Source of the DNA: Bacteroidota bacterium
GTDB lineage: Bacteria > Bacteroidota > Bacteroidia > NS11-12g > UBA955
Length of the DNA stretch: 42,381 bases
Assembly: GCA_947451105.1 (NCBI GenBank)
Contig: CANFXY010000001.1
Location: 64,280-106,660 of the forward strand
Direction of reading: 5' to 3'
Each line of letters opens with the position of its first letter. The first letter of the stretch is position 1. Positions 24,528-32,336 of this stretch are shown piece by piece. Made by a program: the position numbers and the translations under genes. The notes beneath the pieces are model-generated. The model saw nothing but the letters and a program-made list of their open reading frames with translations, was not told where the DNA came from and made no database searches.

Positions 24528-25502
24528 TTACCAACCTAAAATCCAGGCAAACATTAAAGGCGCAACAATGGTTGCATCGCTTTCTACAATGAATTTTGGT
24601 GTTGTGATATCTAATTTACCCCAGGTGATTTTCTCGTTTGGAACAGCTCCAGAGTAAGAACCATAACTGGTTGTTGAATCTGAAATTTGACAGAAATAAC
24701 TCCAGAAAGGCACATCATGCCATTCCAAATCTTGATACATCATTGGAACCACACAAATAGGGAAGTCGCCAGCAATACCACCACCAATTTGGAAGAAGCC
24801 AACGCCTTTGCCGCCACTGTTTGCTCTATACCATTCGGTTAACCAAACCATATATTCGATACCACTTTTCATGGTTGAGGCTTTCAATTCACTTTTAATT
24901 ACATAGCTAGCAAAAATGTTACCCATGGTAGAATCTTCCCATCCCGGAACAACAATTGGAATATTCTTTTCAGCCGCAGCAAGCATCCAGCTGTTTTTTG
25001 GATCAATTTCATAATATTGCTCAAGAACACCGCTCAACAACATTTTGTACATGAATTCATGTGGGAAGTAACGCTCGCCTTTGTTGTCTGCGTCTTTCCA
25101 AATTTCATGGATGTGCTTTTGTAATCTTCTGAAAGCTTCTTCTTCAGGAATACACGTATCGGTTACGCGGTTGTAATGGTTTTCTAACAAATCCCATTCT
25201 TCTTGTGGGCTCAATTCTCTGTAGTTAGGAACACGTTTGTAATGGCTATGTGCCACAAGGTTCATGATGTCTTCTTCTAAATTTGCACCAGTACAACTGA
25301 TAATGGCAACTTTATCTTGTCTGATCATTTCAGCTAATGATATGCCTAATTCAGCTGTGCTCATGGCACCAGCTAAAGTTACCATCATTTTTCCACCTTC
25401 ATTTAAATGGGTTTCATAACCTTTAGCAGCATCCATAAGGGCTGCAGCATTAAAATGTCTGTAATGGTGTTCAATAAATTGTGATACGGGTCCTTTATTC
25501 AT
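24528..25502 (-). CDS. Deoxyhypusine synthase family protein
   Basis: A 324-residue NAD-dependent, spermidine-using family member. Eukaryotic and archaeal enzymes modify a lysine of eIF5A; bacteria lack eIF5A, and bacterial homologues studied so far make homospermidine or have unknown partners. Family blocks: VTLAGAMSTAELG (41-53), ISCTGANLEEDI (68-79), VPGWEDSTMGN (185-195), GFFQIGGGIAGDFP (235-248) and the C-terminal block with WGKLD at 294-298. Lys296 aligns with the catalytic lysine of the human enzyme (in its WGKI motif), so the enzyme should be active. A -7 box lies at 25520-25527. Confidence 0.9.
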   Translation of the reverse strand: MNKGPVSQFIEHHYRHFNAAALMDAAKGYETHLNEGGKMMVTLAGAMSTAELGISLAEMIRQDKVAIISCTGANLEEDIMNLVAHSHYKRVPNYRELSPQEEWDLLENHYNRVTDTCIPEEEAFRRLQKHIHEIWKDADNKGERYFPHEFMYKMLLSGVLEQYYEIDPKNSWMLAAAEKNIPIVVPGWEDSTMGNIFASYVIKSELKASTMKSGIEYMVWLTEWYRANSGGKGVGFFQIGGGIAGDFPICVVPMMYQDLEWHDVPFWSYFCQISDSTTSYGSYSGAVPNEKITWGKLDITTPKFIVESDATIVAPLMFAWILGW

Positions 25503-25519
25503 GACTATAATTATTGGCG

Positions 25520-25527
25520 CAAAAATA
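25520..25527 (-). promoter_or_regulatory. -7 box (TATTTTTG) of the deoxyhypusine-synthase-family gene
   Basis: A perfect TAnnTTTG on the minus strand followed by C, 17 bp before the ATG. Confidence 0.55.
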
Positions 25528-25580
25528 GGTCTATTAAATCGAAATGTATAAAAATTTGTCTGCGATATTTTCGCATAAAA

Positions 25581-25614
25581 AAAGGTCCATTTCCTATATT
25601 AGAAATGGACCTTT
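25581..25614 (-). terminator. Terminator of the TylF-like methyltransferase gene
   Basis: A perfect 13-bp inverted repeat AAAGGTCCATTTC / GAAATGGACCTTT with an 8-nt loop. On the minus strand it is followed by more T. It lies 21 bp beyond the stop codon at 25636. Confidence 0.92.
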
Positions 25615-25635
25615 AAGAAAATCTTTTATTAAGAA

Positions 25636-26376
25636 TTACTTAACCACAACCATTGCAATTTGGTAGTAATTGTTGACGGCCCCGATAAGTTTGAATTTCC
25701 TGTAATAGCTTTCTTCGAAAATTTTCAATGCGTAATATTCACTGTTTGGAACATTGAATTCATCGAACAATATGATGTCGCCTTCTTTGAAGAAAGGGGA
25801 TAGGGTGCACAAGCCAAATAGGGTAGAAGAGAATAAATCAGCATCAAAGTGAATGATTTTTCTTTTGCCATTGTCCAAATTATTTTCTTTTAGGAAAGTT
25901 GGCAAAGTATCTTGAAACAAACCTTTGATAAACGTTGCACGCTCATCATTGATATCAGGAATACCTACGGCATTCATACTGCCTTTTTTGAAATTCAAAC
26001 CCCAAGCTTCTGGTAAGCCTTCGAAGGTGTCAAAACCATAAAACTTACTGTTCGGGTTGCTGTTGTTGTTCAACCACCATTTAAAAGATTGTCCTTTGTA
26101 TACACCCAACTCAATATAATCTACTTCCAAATTCGACAATTCCATTTTTTTAGAAATGTCTTCATATAAATTATACCTTCTGTTGTGGTCTCTTTTCCAA
26201 GTAAAGAAATCATTCATGATGGTTTTGTCTTTTTGCTCATTCACCCATTTGCTAATGTTTAATGTATTTGCAATTAACATTAATGGTTTTACTAAGAAAG
26301 AAAGATAAACACCTGGCCTCAACCAATAGATAATGCCCTTAAGGCTTACTTGAATTATTTTAAGAAATGACTTCAT
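25636..26376 (-). CDS. TylF/MycF-like SAM-dependent methyltransferase
   Basis: A 246-residue class I methyltransferase resembling macrocin O-methyltransferase TylF, a family acting on sugar hydroxyls. Motif I-like YIELGVYKGQSFKWW is near residue 85, the acidic second strand is FYGFDTFEGLPEAW (about 112-125) and the metal-binding-type block is IIHFDADLFSST followed by GDIILFDEF. The N-terminal 35 residues are hydrophobic and basic and may associate with the membrane. Given the nearby glycosyltransferase and flippase, methylation of a surface glycan is plausible but unproven. A perfect -7 box lies at 26391-26398. Confidence 0.85.
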   Translation of the reverse strand: MKSFLKIIQVSLKGIIYWLRPGVYLSFLVKPLMLIANTLNISKWVNEQKDKTIMNDFFTWKRDHNRRYNLYEDISKKMELSNLEVDYIELGVYKGQSFKWWLNNNSNPNSKFYGFDTFEGLPEAWGLNFKKGSMNAVGIPDINDERATFIKGLFQDTLPTFLKENNLDNGKRKIIHFDADLFSSTLFGLCTLSPFFKEGDIILFDEFNVPNSEYYALKIFEESYYRKFKLIGAVNNYYQIAMVVVK

Positions 26377-26390
26377 TTTTTATAGGATTG

Positions 26391-26398
26391 CAAAACTA
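26391..26398 (-). promoter_or_regulatory. -7 box (TAGTTTTG) of the TylF-like gene
   Basis: A minus-strand TAnnTTTG followed by C, 14 bp before the ATG at 26376. Confidence 0.5.
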
Positions 26399-26419
26399 AT
26401 GATTTAGATTCTAAAATCA

Positions 26420-27175
26420 TTAACTGCTCATTACACTTCCGCAATTAATATCAACGACTTGACCGGTGATGGCTTTCTGGCTTAATAAATAATAGACCAA
26501 ATCAGCTATCTCTTCTGGTTCTGCCATTCTTCCCAAAGGAACACTTTTCATCGCCAACTTGAAAAATTCTTCTGTGCTTATGCCAAGTCCATTGGCAATT
26601 CCCTCCATACCTTCTTTAGACATGGTGGTGTTAACCCAACCTGGACTGATGGCATTTACCAAAATGTTTTCTTCGGCTAACTCGATTGCCCAACTGCGCA
26701 TTAATCCTAACAAGCCAGCCTTAGAGGCACAATAGGCCGTATAATTCTTAACCCCTAAACGCGCCAAAACGCTTGACGTTAGTAGGATATGTTTTTTTTC
26801 TCCTCTGCTGCTTTTAAGTTGAGGTAAAAATGAATTAACAAAATAATAGGTTCCCGATAAGTTGGTGTCTAAAATCTCATTCCAACGGTCATCCTCGCCG
26901 TAATGGTTTTCACCACCTACACCTGCATTGGCAATAATGCCATCGATGTGTGCACCATTTAATATGGTAGACACTTCTTCGCAATTGGCCTTTAATCGAA
27001 TGTCAGTGGTAACTACTAAATGGTTTCCAGGTGCCAATAATTTATGTGTCTCTTCAAGCTTTTCAGGGTTCCTCCCCATTAAAATAAGGCCAGCACCTTC
27101 TTTTGCGAGTTTTATTGCAATTGCTCGTCCAATGCCACTGCCAGCGCCGCTAATGATGTATCGATTGTTTTTCAT
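26420..27175 (-). CDS. Short-chain dehydrogenase/reductase
   Basis: A classical SDR of 251 residues using NAD(P)H. The cofactor motif GAGSGIGRAIA is at 9-19, NAG lies in IIANAGVGG, the catalytic serine is in LLTSSVLAR, and the YxxxK pair is in YTAYCASKAG. The PGWVNT motif follows. The basic residue after the second strand (GRNPEK) fits NADP preference. The substrate is unknown. I take the ATG at 27175; a TTG two codons upstream is in frame but adds nothing. The gene is divergent from the GNAT-like gene at 27281 with about 105 bp between them. Confidence 0.9.
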   Translation of the reverse strand: MKNNRYIISGAGSGIGRAIAIKLAKEGAGLILMGRNPEKLEETHKLLAPGNHLVVTTDIRLKANCEEVSTILNGAHIDGIIANAGVGGENHYGEDDRWNEILDTNLSGTYYFVNSFLPQLKSSRGEKKHILLTSSVLARLGVKNYTAYCASKAGLLGLMRSWAIELAEENILVNAISPGWVNTTMSKEGMEGIANGLGISTEEFFKLAMKSVPLGRMAEPEEIADLVYYLLSQKAITGQVVDINCGSVMSS

Positions 27176-27280
27176 AATCAAATAATGCGTGCAATATAAA
27201 AGATAATTTGATTCTTCGCCGTTTTGAATTTAAATATTCTTTAAAATTTATTAAATTGACTGTGTGCAGTTTAAATAAGA

Positions 27281-28414
27281 ATGGATATTTTTGCAGGTGT
27301 GAAATATCAACTAATTAGTATTGACGAAAAGGCTGCAGCGAAGGAATTTATCGATTTCCCAAAAAGACTCTATAAAGGAGACGCCAATTATATTATGCCA
27401 TTGGATGTCGATATTGAACAGGTTTTTGACCCTGCTTTCAACAAAGCATTTGAAAATGGTGCTTGCAAAAGATGGTTGTTAAAAGACAATGGAAACACAA
27501 TCGGAAGAATTGCGGCATTTTATACTAAAATTGACACAACGGGTGTACTAACAGGTGCCTGCGGTTTCTTTGAATGTATCGACGATTTCGATGCGGCCTC
27601 ACAATTGTTTGATGTGGCTAAATTGTGGTTGCTTGAAAACAAATGTGAATACATGGATGGTCCTGTTAATTTTGGAGACAGGGATAGTTTTTGGGGACTA
27701 ATGGTTGAAGGTTTTGCCAGTCCTAGCTACAGAGAAAATTACAATTTCCCTTACTACCAAAGTTTATTTGAAAAATACGGCTTTACGCCAGAAATTGGAC
27801 AAACAACCTCGCTGATCGAAAAGGCGTCATTTAATTTTGAACGTTTCAGTAAGTTGGCAACTAGGGTAATGAACAACCCAGCCTATACATTCGATTATAT
27901 CCACAAAGACAATTTAGAGAAATACGCAAAAGACTTCATTGAGATTTATAACCAAGCTTGGGCCTTTCATGAAAATTTTGTGCCGATGACCATGGATAAA
28001 ATCATGGTAAGAATGAAACAAATGAAACCAATCTTAATTGAAGAGCTTAACATTTTCGCCTACCACGATGGCAAGCCAGTTGGGTTTTATATCAATGTGT
28101 TGGATGTGAATCAAATTTTCAAACACGTGAATGGCAAGATGAACCTTTTGGGCAAACTTAAGTTTTTATACTACAAAAGATTTGTAAAAAGAGTTAGAGG
28201 TATTGTCTTTGGTGTTGTTCCAACCCACCACAATTTAGGTGTTGAAGTGGCAATGATTATGCATTTCAGAGCCGCTTTGATCAAAGACCGCTACATCCAA
28301 AATGAATTGGCTTGGGTGGGCGATTTTAACCCTAAAATGTTAAGTATGTTTGAATCAATGGGTGCTAAGCCCATAAAAAAACACATCACTTACAGGTATA
28401 ATTTTACTAAATAA
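27281..28414 (+). CDS. GNAT-like acyltransferase family protein
   Basis: A 377-residue soluble protein of the large, poorly characterised YghO-like family with an acyl-CoA N-acyltransferase (GNAT) fold in the C-terminal half. Recognisable stretches are FPKRLYKGDANYIMPL (27-42), the central GPVNFGDRDSFWG and the C-terminal RGIVFGVVPTHHNLGVEV, where GNAT motif A would lie, followed by ELAWVGDFNPKMLSMFESMG. The acceptor is unknown. The stop codon is followed after 2 bp by the glycosyltransferase start, so the two genes form a unit, which points to an envelope or lipid role. Confidence 0.78.
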   Translation: MDIFAGVKYQLISIDEKAAAKEFIDFPKRLYKGDANYIMPLDVDIEQVFDPAFNKAFENGACKRWLLKDNGNTIGRIAAFYTKIDTTGVLTGACGFFECIDDFDAASQLFDVAKLWLLENKCEYMDGPVNFGDRDSFWGLMVEGFASPSYRENYNFPYYQSLFEKYGFTPEIGQTTSLIEKASFNFERFSKLATRVMNNPAYTFDYIHKDNLEKYAKDFIEIYNQAWAFHENFVPMTMDKIMVRMKQMKPILIEELNIFAYHDGKPVGFYINVLDVNQIFKHVNGKMNLLGKLKFLYYKRFVKRVRGIVFGVVPTHHNLGVEVAMIMHFRAALIKDRYIQNELAWVGDFNPKMLSMFESMGAKPIKKHITYRYNFTK

Positions 28415-28416
28415 AT

Positions 28417-29604
28417 TTGAAAATACTTTTTATCGCCAACCGTTTTCCATATCCTCCTTTTAGGGGCGATAAATTAAAGATTTACAATCTATGTAAACGT
28501 TTGGCTGAGAAAAATGAAATTCACCTAATTACATTTACTGAGCACAAATCGGATTTGCAATATTTGGATAAATTGAGCCCCATTTTCAAACGAATGGAAA
28601 TCGTTCATTTACCAAAGCTGCAAAGTCTATTTAATTCCGCTGTTGGACTCTTTCAAAAGTTTCCACTACAGGTTCAATATTTTAAATCGAATGAATTTTC
28701 TTCCCGTTTGAAACAATTGCTGTCGGAAGAAAAATACGATGCCATACACGTTCAGCACATTCGTATGGCCCAATATGCTATTCCATATAAGCAGTATTTT
28801 AGAATATTGGACTTGCCTGATGCCTTTTCACTTTATTGGCAAAGACGCAAAGAAGTGCCAAGAAGTATTTTGTCTAAAATGCTGGATAATATTGAATCTA
28901 AAAGGGTTATCAAATATGAGGAATACGTCCTTAATGAGTTCAACTTAAATTTAGTTTGTTCCCAAGAGGATCAAGCGTTTTTAATTAAAAACCATCAGGT
29001 TTCTAATATTGAATTGTTGCCCAATGGCGTGGATACCCAACAATTTAAACCAGGTAAACACGATTATTCTCACAATGAAACCTTGCTGTTTACTGGCAAT
29101 ATGGATTATGATCCAAACGTAGATGCAGTAATTTATTTTGTTGATGAAATTCTTCCCACGATAGTTAAAGCCTTCCCTAATGTGAAGTTTGTAATTGCAG
29201 GACAAAGGCCAATCGAAAAAGTAAAGGCATTGGACAATGGTAAAAATGTTTTTGTTACAGGGTTTATTCCTGATTTATCTGATACCTATAACAGCGCAAG
29301 CGTGGTCGTAGCGCCATTGCGCTTTGGTGCAGGTACTCAAAACAAAGTTTTAGAGGCCATGTCTATGGGCATTCCCGTTGTTTGCTCAAATATTGGGTTC
29401 AAAGGATTAGGCATTCAGGATGGGGAAGGTGCTTTCATGAGGCTAGGTGCAAATGAATTTGCCGATCAGGTAATAAAACTCCTTTCTGATGAAGAGTTGA
29501 GGAAAACCACAGGGAATAAGGGCGTAGAAGTGATTGAAAAATCGTTTACTTGGGAAACCATTTCCGAAAAACTTGCCGCCTTCTTAGGCAGAGGAACTAA
29601 ATAG
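28417..29604 (+). CDS. GT4 family glycosyltransferase (TTG start)
   Basis: A 395-residue GT-B glycosyltransferase. The N-terminus KILFIANRFPYPPFRGDKLK resembles the TIGR03087-type sugar transferases. The donor-binding half contains LLPNGVDTQQFKP, LLFTGNMDYDPNVDAV and the EX7E-region block APLRFGAGTQNKVLEAMSMG. TTG at 28417 is used because the family N-terminus begins directly there and no ATG is near. It is 2 bp from the GNAT-like gene, and its 3' end overlaps the convergent MFS gene by 8 bp. Confidence 0.9.
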   Translation: MKILFIANRFPYPPFRGDKLKIYNLCKRLAEKNEIHLITFTEHKSDLQYLDKLSPIFKRMEIVHLPKLQSLFNSAVGLFQKFPLQVQYFKSNEFSSRLKQLLSEEKYDAIHVQHIRMAQYAIPYKQYFRILDLPDAFSLYWQRRKEVPRSILSKMLDNIESKRVIKYEEYVLNEFNLNLVCSQEDQAFLIKNHQVSNIELLPNGVDTQQFKPGKHDYSHNETLLFTGNMDYDPNVDAVIYFVDEILPTIVKAFPNVKFVIAGQRPIEKVKALDNGKNVFVTGFIPDLSDTYNSASVVVAPLRFGAGTQNKVLEAMSMGIPVVCSNIGFKGLGIQDGEGAFMRLGANEFADQVIKLLSDEELRKTTGNKGVEVIEKSFTWETISEKLAAFLGRGTK

Positions 29605-30826
29605 CTTGGTTCTTCTTTTTGCTGTATACCACTCTAACCCAAATAAATGCCAGTAATATTAATAAGGCGCCTAAGTACATAGGTGCGCCAGGTAATTCAT
29701 AAATCGCATTTTCACCACTGAAGTTTGCAAATAGATTGTTCATAATCAATGGGCCTATGATGGCTGTGATACTCATTATACTGGTCATGCCCCCTGATAA
29801 TTCGCCTTGTTCATTGGGTGGTACAGAACTGCTCATTTCACTCTGCAAGGCCGGTCCTGCTATTCCACCTAAACAATAAATGCTCGTGAAAGCAAACATC
29901 ATCCACGATTGGTTGGCCATGGCAAACAAAAGCATGCCTATGCAATATAAAAAGAAGCCCAGTTGTATGGATTTTTGGTTTCCTAATTTAGGTACAATAA
30001 CACGGATTAATCCACCTTGCACAATAGAGACCATTAAACCGACCATGCCCAATGAAAGTCCAATCATTTTTTCGTCCCAATGAAATTTATACTTCGTGTA
30101 ATAAGGCCAATTGGATTGCACGGCATGTGAAGCTAAGTATAACAAAAACAAAGGAACCATTAATTGAAGTACCTGTTTGTATTTCTTTAATTGGATGAGG
30201 GTTCCAATAGGATTTGCACGGCGCCAATCGAATTTTCTTCTGTTTTCTTTGGATAAACTTTCAGGCAATAAAAAATAACAAAGGCCAGCGTTTAGTAATG
30301 AGAATATTGCGGCAACATAAAATGGTGCGCGCAGGCTGATTTGGGCAGCCAATCCGCCAATAACCGGTCCAAGGATAAAACCCAAACCAAAGGCAACACC
30401 AATTAAACCGAAGTTTTGGGCTCTTTTTTCAGGCGTACTGATATCTGCAATGTATGAACTTGCTGTGGTAAAGCTCGCACCACAGATACCTGCAATGACT
30501 CTGCCGATTAACAAGACCGGAATGCTCCAAGCAAAAGCATGGAAAATGTAGTCAAGTCCCAAACCAAACAAAGAAATTAGAATAATTGGTCTGCGTCCAA
30601 ATTGGTCGCTTAAATTGCCCATTATGGGTGCAAAGAGAAATTGAGGAAACGCAAATGCAAATACCATCCATGCGCCAACACTTGAGGCTTCTGAAATGGT
30701 ATACCCACCAAGCTGTGAGAGTAGATTGGGTATAATTGGAATAATAATTCCTATGCCAATGACATCAATCAACAAGGTGATAAATATTAATGTTAAAGCA
30801 TAGTTGCCGGTTTTTGTGTGGGTCAT
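29597..30826 (-). CDS. MFS transporter of the TetA-like drug-efflux type
   Basis: A 409-residue protein with 12 hydrophobic segments. The major facilitator motif between helices 2 and 3 is GNLSDQFGRRPIIL. N-terminal LLIDVIGIGIIIPIIP and the antiporter-type GLGFILGPVIGG in helix 5 place it with TCR/Tet proton-drug antiporters. Most chromosomal Bacteroidota members are not proven tetracycline pumps, so resistance should not be assumed. Its stop codon overlaps the end of the convergent glycosyltransferase gene. A -7-like TAAATTCG lies at 30839-30846. Confidence 0.9.
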   Translation of the reverse strand: MTHTKTGNYALTLIFITLLIDVIGIGIIIPIIPNLLSQLGGYTISEASSVGAWMVFAFAFPQFLFAPIMGNLSDQFGRRPIILISLFGLGLDYIFHAFAWSIPVLLIGRVIAGICGASFTTASSYIADISTPEKRAQNFGLIGVAFGLGFILGPVIGGLAAQISLRAPFYVAAIFSLLNAGLCYFLLPESLSKENRRKFDWRRANPIGTLIQLKKYKQVLQLMVPLFLLYLASHAVQSNWPYYTKYKFHWDEKMIGLSLGMVGLMVSIVQGGLIRVIVPKLGNQKSIQLGFFLYCIGMLLFAMANQSWMMFAFTSIYCLGGIAGPALQSEMSSSVPPNEQGELSGGMTSIMSITAIIGPLIMNNLFANFSGENAIYELPGAPMYLGALLILLAFIWVRVVYSKKKNQAI

Positions 30827-30838
30827 AAACTTAAAATG

Positions 30839-30846
30839 CGAATTTA
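30839..30846 (-). promoter_or_regulatory. -7 box variant (TAAATTCG) of the MFS gene
   Basis: The same 8-mer, followed by C, as before lpxB and the thiolase gene; 12 bp before the ATG. Confidence 0.45.
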
Positions 30847-30968
30847 TACTTCGTTAATTATATTTCTAAATATTATATTTAAAATTTGCTGGATTTCCAA
30901 TTATTTAATAAATAATTAAATGAATAAGATTGCTTTAATTTAATTCAAAAATTTTTAAAATTAAATTG

Positions 30969-30976
30969 TATTTTTG
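30969..30976 (+). promoter_or_regulatory. -7 box (TATTTTTG) of the E2 gene
   Basis: A perfect TAnnTTTG followed by C, 16 bp before the ATG at 30993. It overlaps an alternative TTG start, which argues against that start. Confidence 0.6.
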
Positions 30977-30992
30977 CCCCCTAAATAAGAAT

Positions 30993-32336
30993 ATGGCGCA
31001 GTTTGAATTAATCATGCCTAAAATGGGCGAAAGTATAGCAGAAGCTACCATTACCAAATGGTTGAAGAACGAAGGTGATACCATTAAATTAGACGAAGCA
31101 ATTGTAGAAATTGCGACCGATAAGGTTGATTCTGAAGTTCCTTCTACAGGAGAAGGCGTGTTAATTAAAAAACTTTGGAACGAAGGTGATGTCGTGCCAG
31201 TTGGCGCAGCAATCGCATTAATTGGTTCTGATGCATCTGCTGTTGCGAGCAGTTCAGCTCCAGCTCCAGTTGCCAAAGCTGAAGTTAAAGTTGAAACAGT
31301 GGTTCAAGCAGCAGCAGTGGCTCAACAATCTGTTGAAGCTGCCAGCAATATGGTTTCATTGGCAAATTCTATTGAAGGTAGATTTTATTCTCCTCTGGTT
31401 TTAAATATAGCAAAAACAGAAGGTATTGGAATGGCTGAGCTAGACCGCATTCCTGGTTCTGGCAAAGACAACCGTGTTACCAAAGCCGATATTTTGAAAT
31501 ATGTTGAAGGTGGAAGATCTGCTCAAAACACAGTTGCGGCAGTGAGTGCACCTGCACCAGTTGCAGCAGCGCCGGTTAGCAAGCCAGCAGAATCTAAGCC
31601 AACAGCCTCTAAAGTTACCATGATGCCTGGTGATGAGATTATCGAAATGGACCGCATGCGTAAAATCATTGCAGACCATATGGTAATGAGCAAATCAACC
31701 AGTCCACATGTAACCTCTTTTGTTGAAGCGGATGTGACCAATTTGGTTCAATGGAGAGATAAGATCAAAGGCAAGTTCGAGAAAAAAGAAGGTGAAAAAA
31801 TTACGTTCACGCCTATTTTTATTGAAGCCGTTGTGAAAGCTATTAAAGATTTCCCAATGATTAACATTTCGTTGGATGGAACTAACATCGTAAAACGCAA
31901 AAACATCAATATAGGAATGGCTGCAGCTTTGCCTTCAGGAAACTTAATTGTTCCTGTAATTAAAAATGCAGACACCAAAAATCTCCTTGGTTTGGTTAAA
32001 GATGTTAACGATTTAGCAAGAAGAGCAAGAGAAAACAAATTAACGCCAGATGAAATATCTGGTGGTACTTATACCATTACCAACGTTGGTACTTTTGGAA
32101 ACGTAATGGGAACACCTATTATCAACCAACCACAAGTTGCTATTTTGGCTGTTGGTGCAATCCGCAAAAAACCAGCTGTTTTAGAAACTGAATATGGTGA
32201 TGTTATTGCAATCAGACACATGATGTTCCTAAGCCATAGTTACGACCATAGGGTAGTAGATGGTGCTTTGGGTGGTGCTTTCGTAAGAAGGGTAGCCGAT
32301 TACCTAGAGCAATGGGACGTGAACAGAGAGATTTAA
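30993..32336 (+). CDS. 2-oxo acid dehydrogenase E2 (dihydrolipoamide acyltransferase)
   Basis: Core acyltransferase of a 2-oxoacid dehydrogenase complex, 447 residues. The lipoyl domain covers 1-76 with the lipoylated Lys44 in ATDKVDSEVPS. An Ala/Val-rich linker follows, then the E1/E3-binding domain (about 130-165, LVLNIAKTEGIGMAELDRIPGSG), a second flexible linker, and the catalytic domain with DHRVVDG (His419, Asp423). The first linker and the substrate pocket do not let me choose between branched-chain, pyruvate and 2-oxoglutarate complexes; the EIATDKVDSEVPS type is frequent in branched-chain complexes. The E1 and E3 genes are not adjacent. The ATG at 30993 gives the family N-terminus. 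Confidence 0.93.
   Translation: MAQFELIMPKMGESIAEATITKWLKNEGDTIKLDEAIVEIATDKVDSEVPSTGEGVLIKKLWNEGDVVPVGAAIALIGSDASAVASSSAPAPVAKAEVKVETVVQAAAVAQQSVEAASNMVSLANSIEGRFYSPLVLNIAKTEGIGMAELDRIPGSGKDNRVTKADILKYVEGGRSAQNTVAAVSAPAPVAAAPVSKPAESKPTASKVTMMPGDEIIEMDRMRKIIADHMVMSKSTSPHVTSFVEADVTNLVQWRDKIKGKFEKKEGEKITFTPIFIEAVVKAIKDFPMINISLDGTNIVKRKNINIGMAAALPSGNLIVPVIKNADTKNLLGLVKDVNDLARRARENKLTPDEISGGTYTITNVGTFGNVMGTPIINQPQVAILAVGAIRKKPAVLETEYGDVIAIRHMMFLSHSYDHRVVDGALGGAFVRRVADYLEQWDVNREI

Noticed and set aside
29597-30826. Calling the MFS gene a tetracycline-resistance determinant
   Set aside because: The family resemblance is general; the gene matches its surroundings in composition and has no mobile-element context, so a resistance claim is unsupported.
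30966-30992. Upstream TTG start for the E2 gene
   Set aside because: It overlaps the -7 box; the family N-terminus begins at the ATG at 30993.
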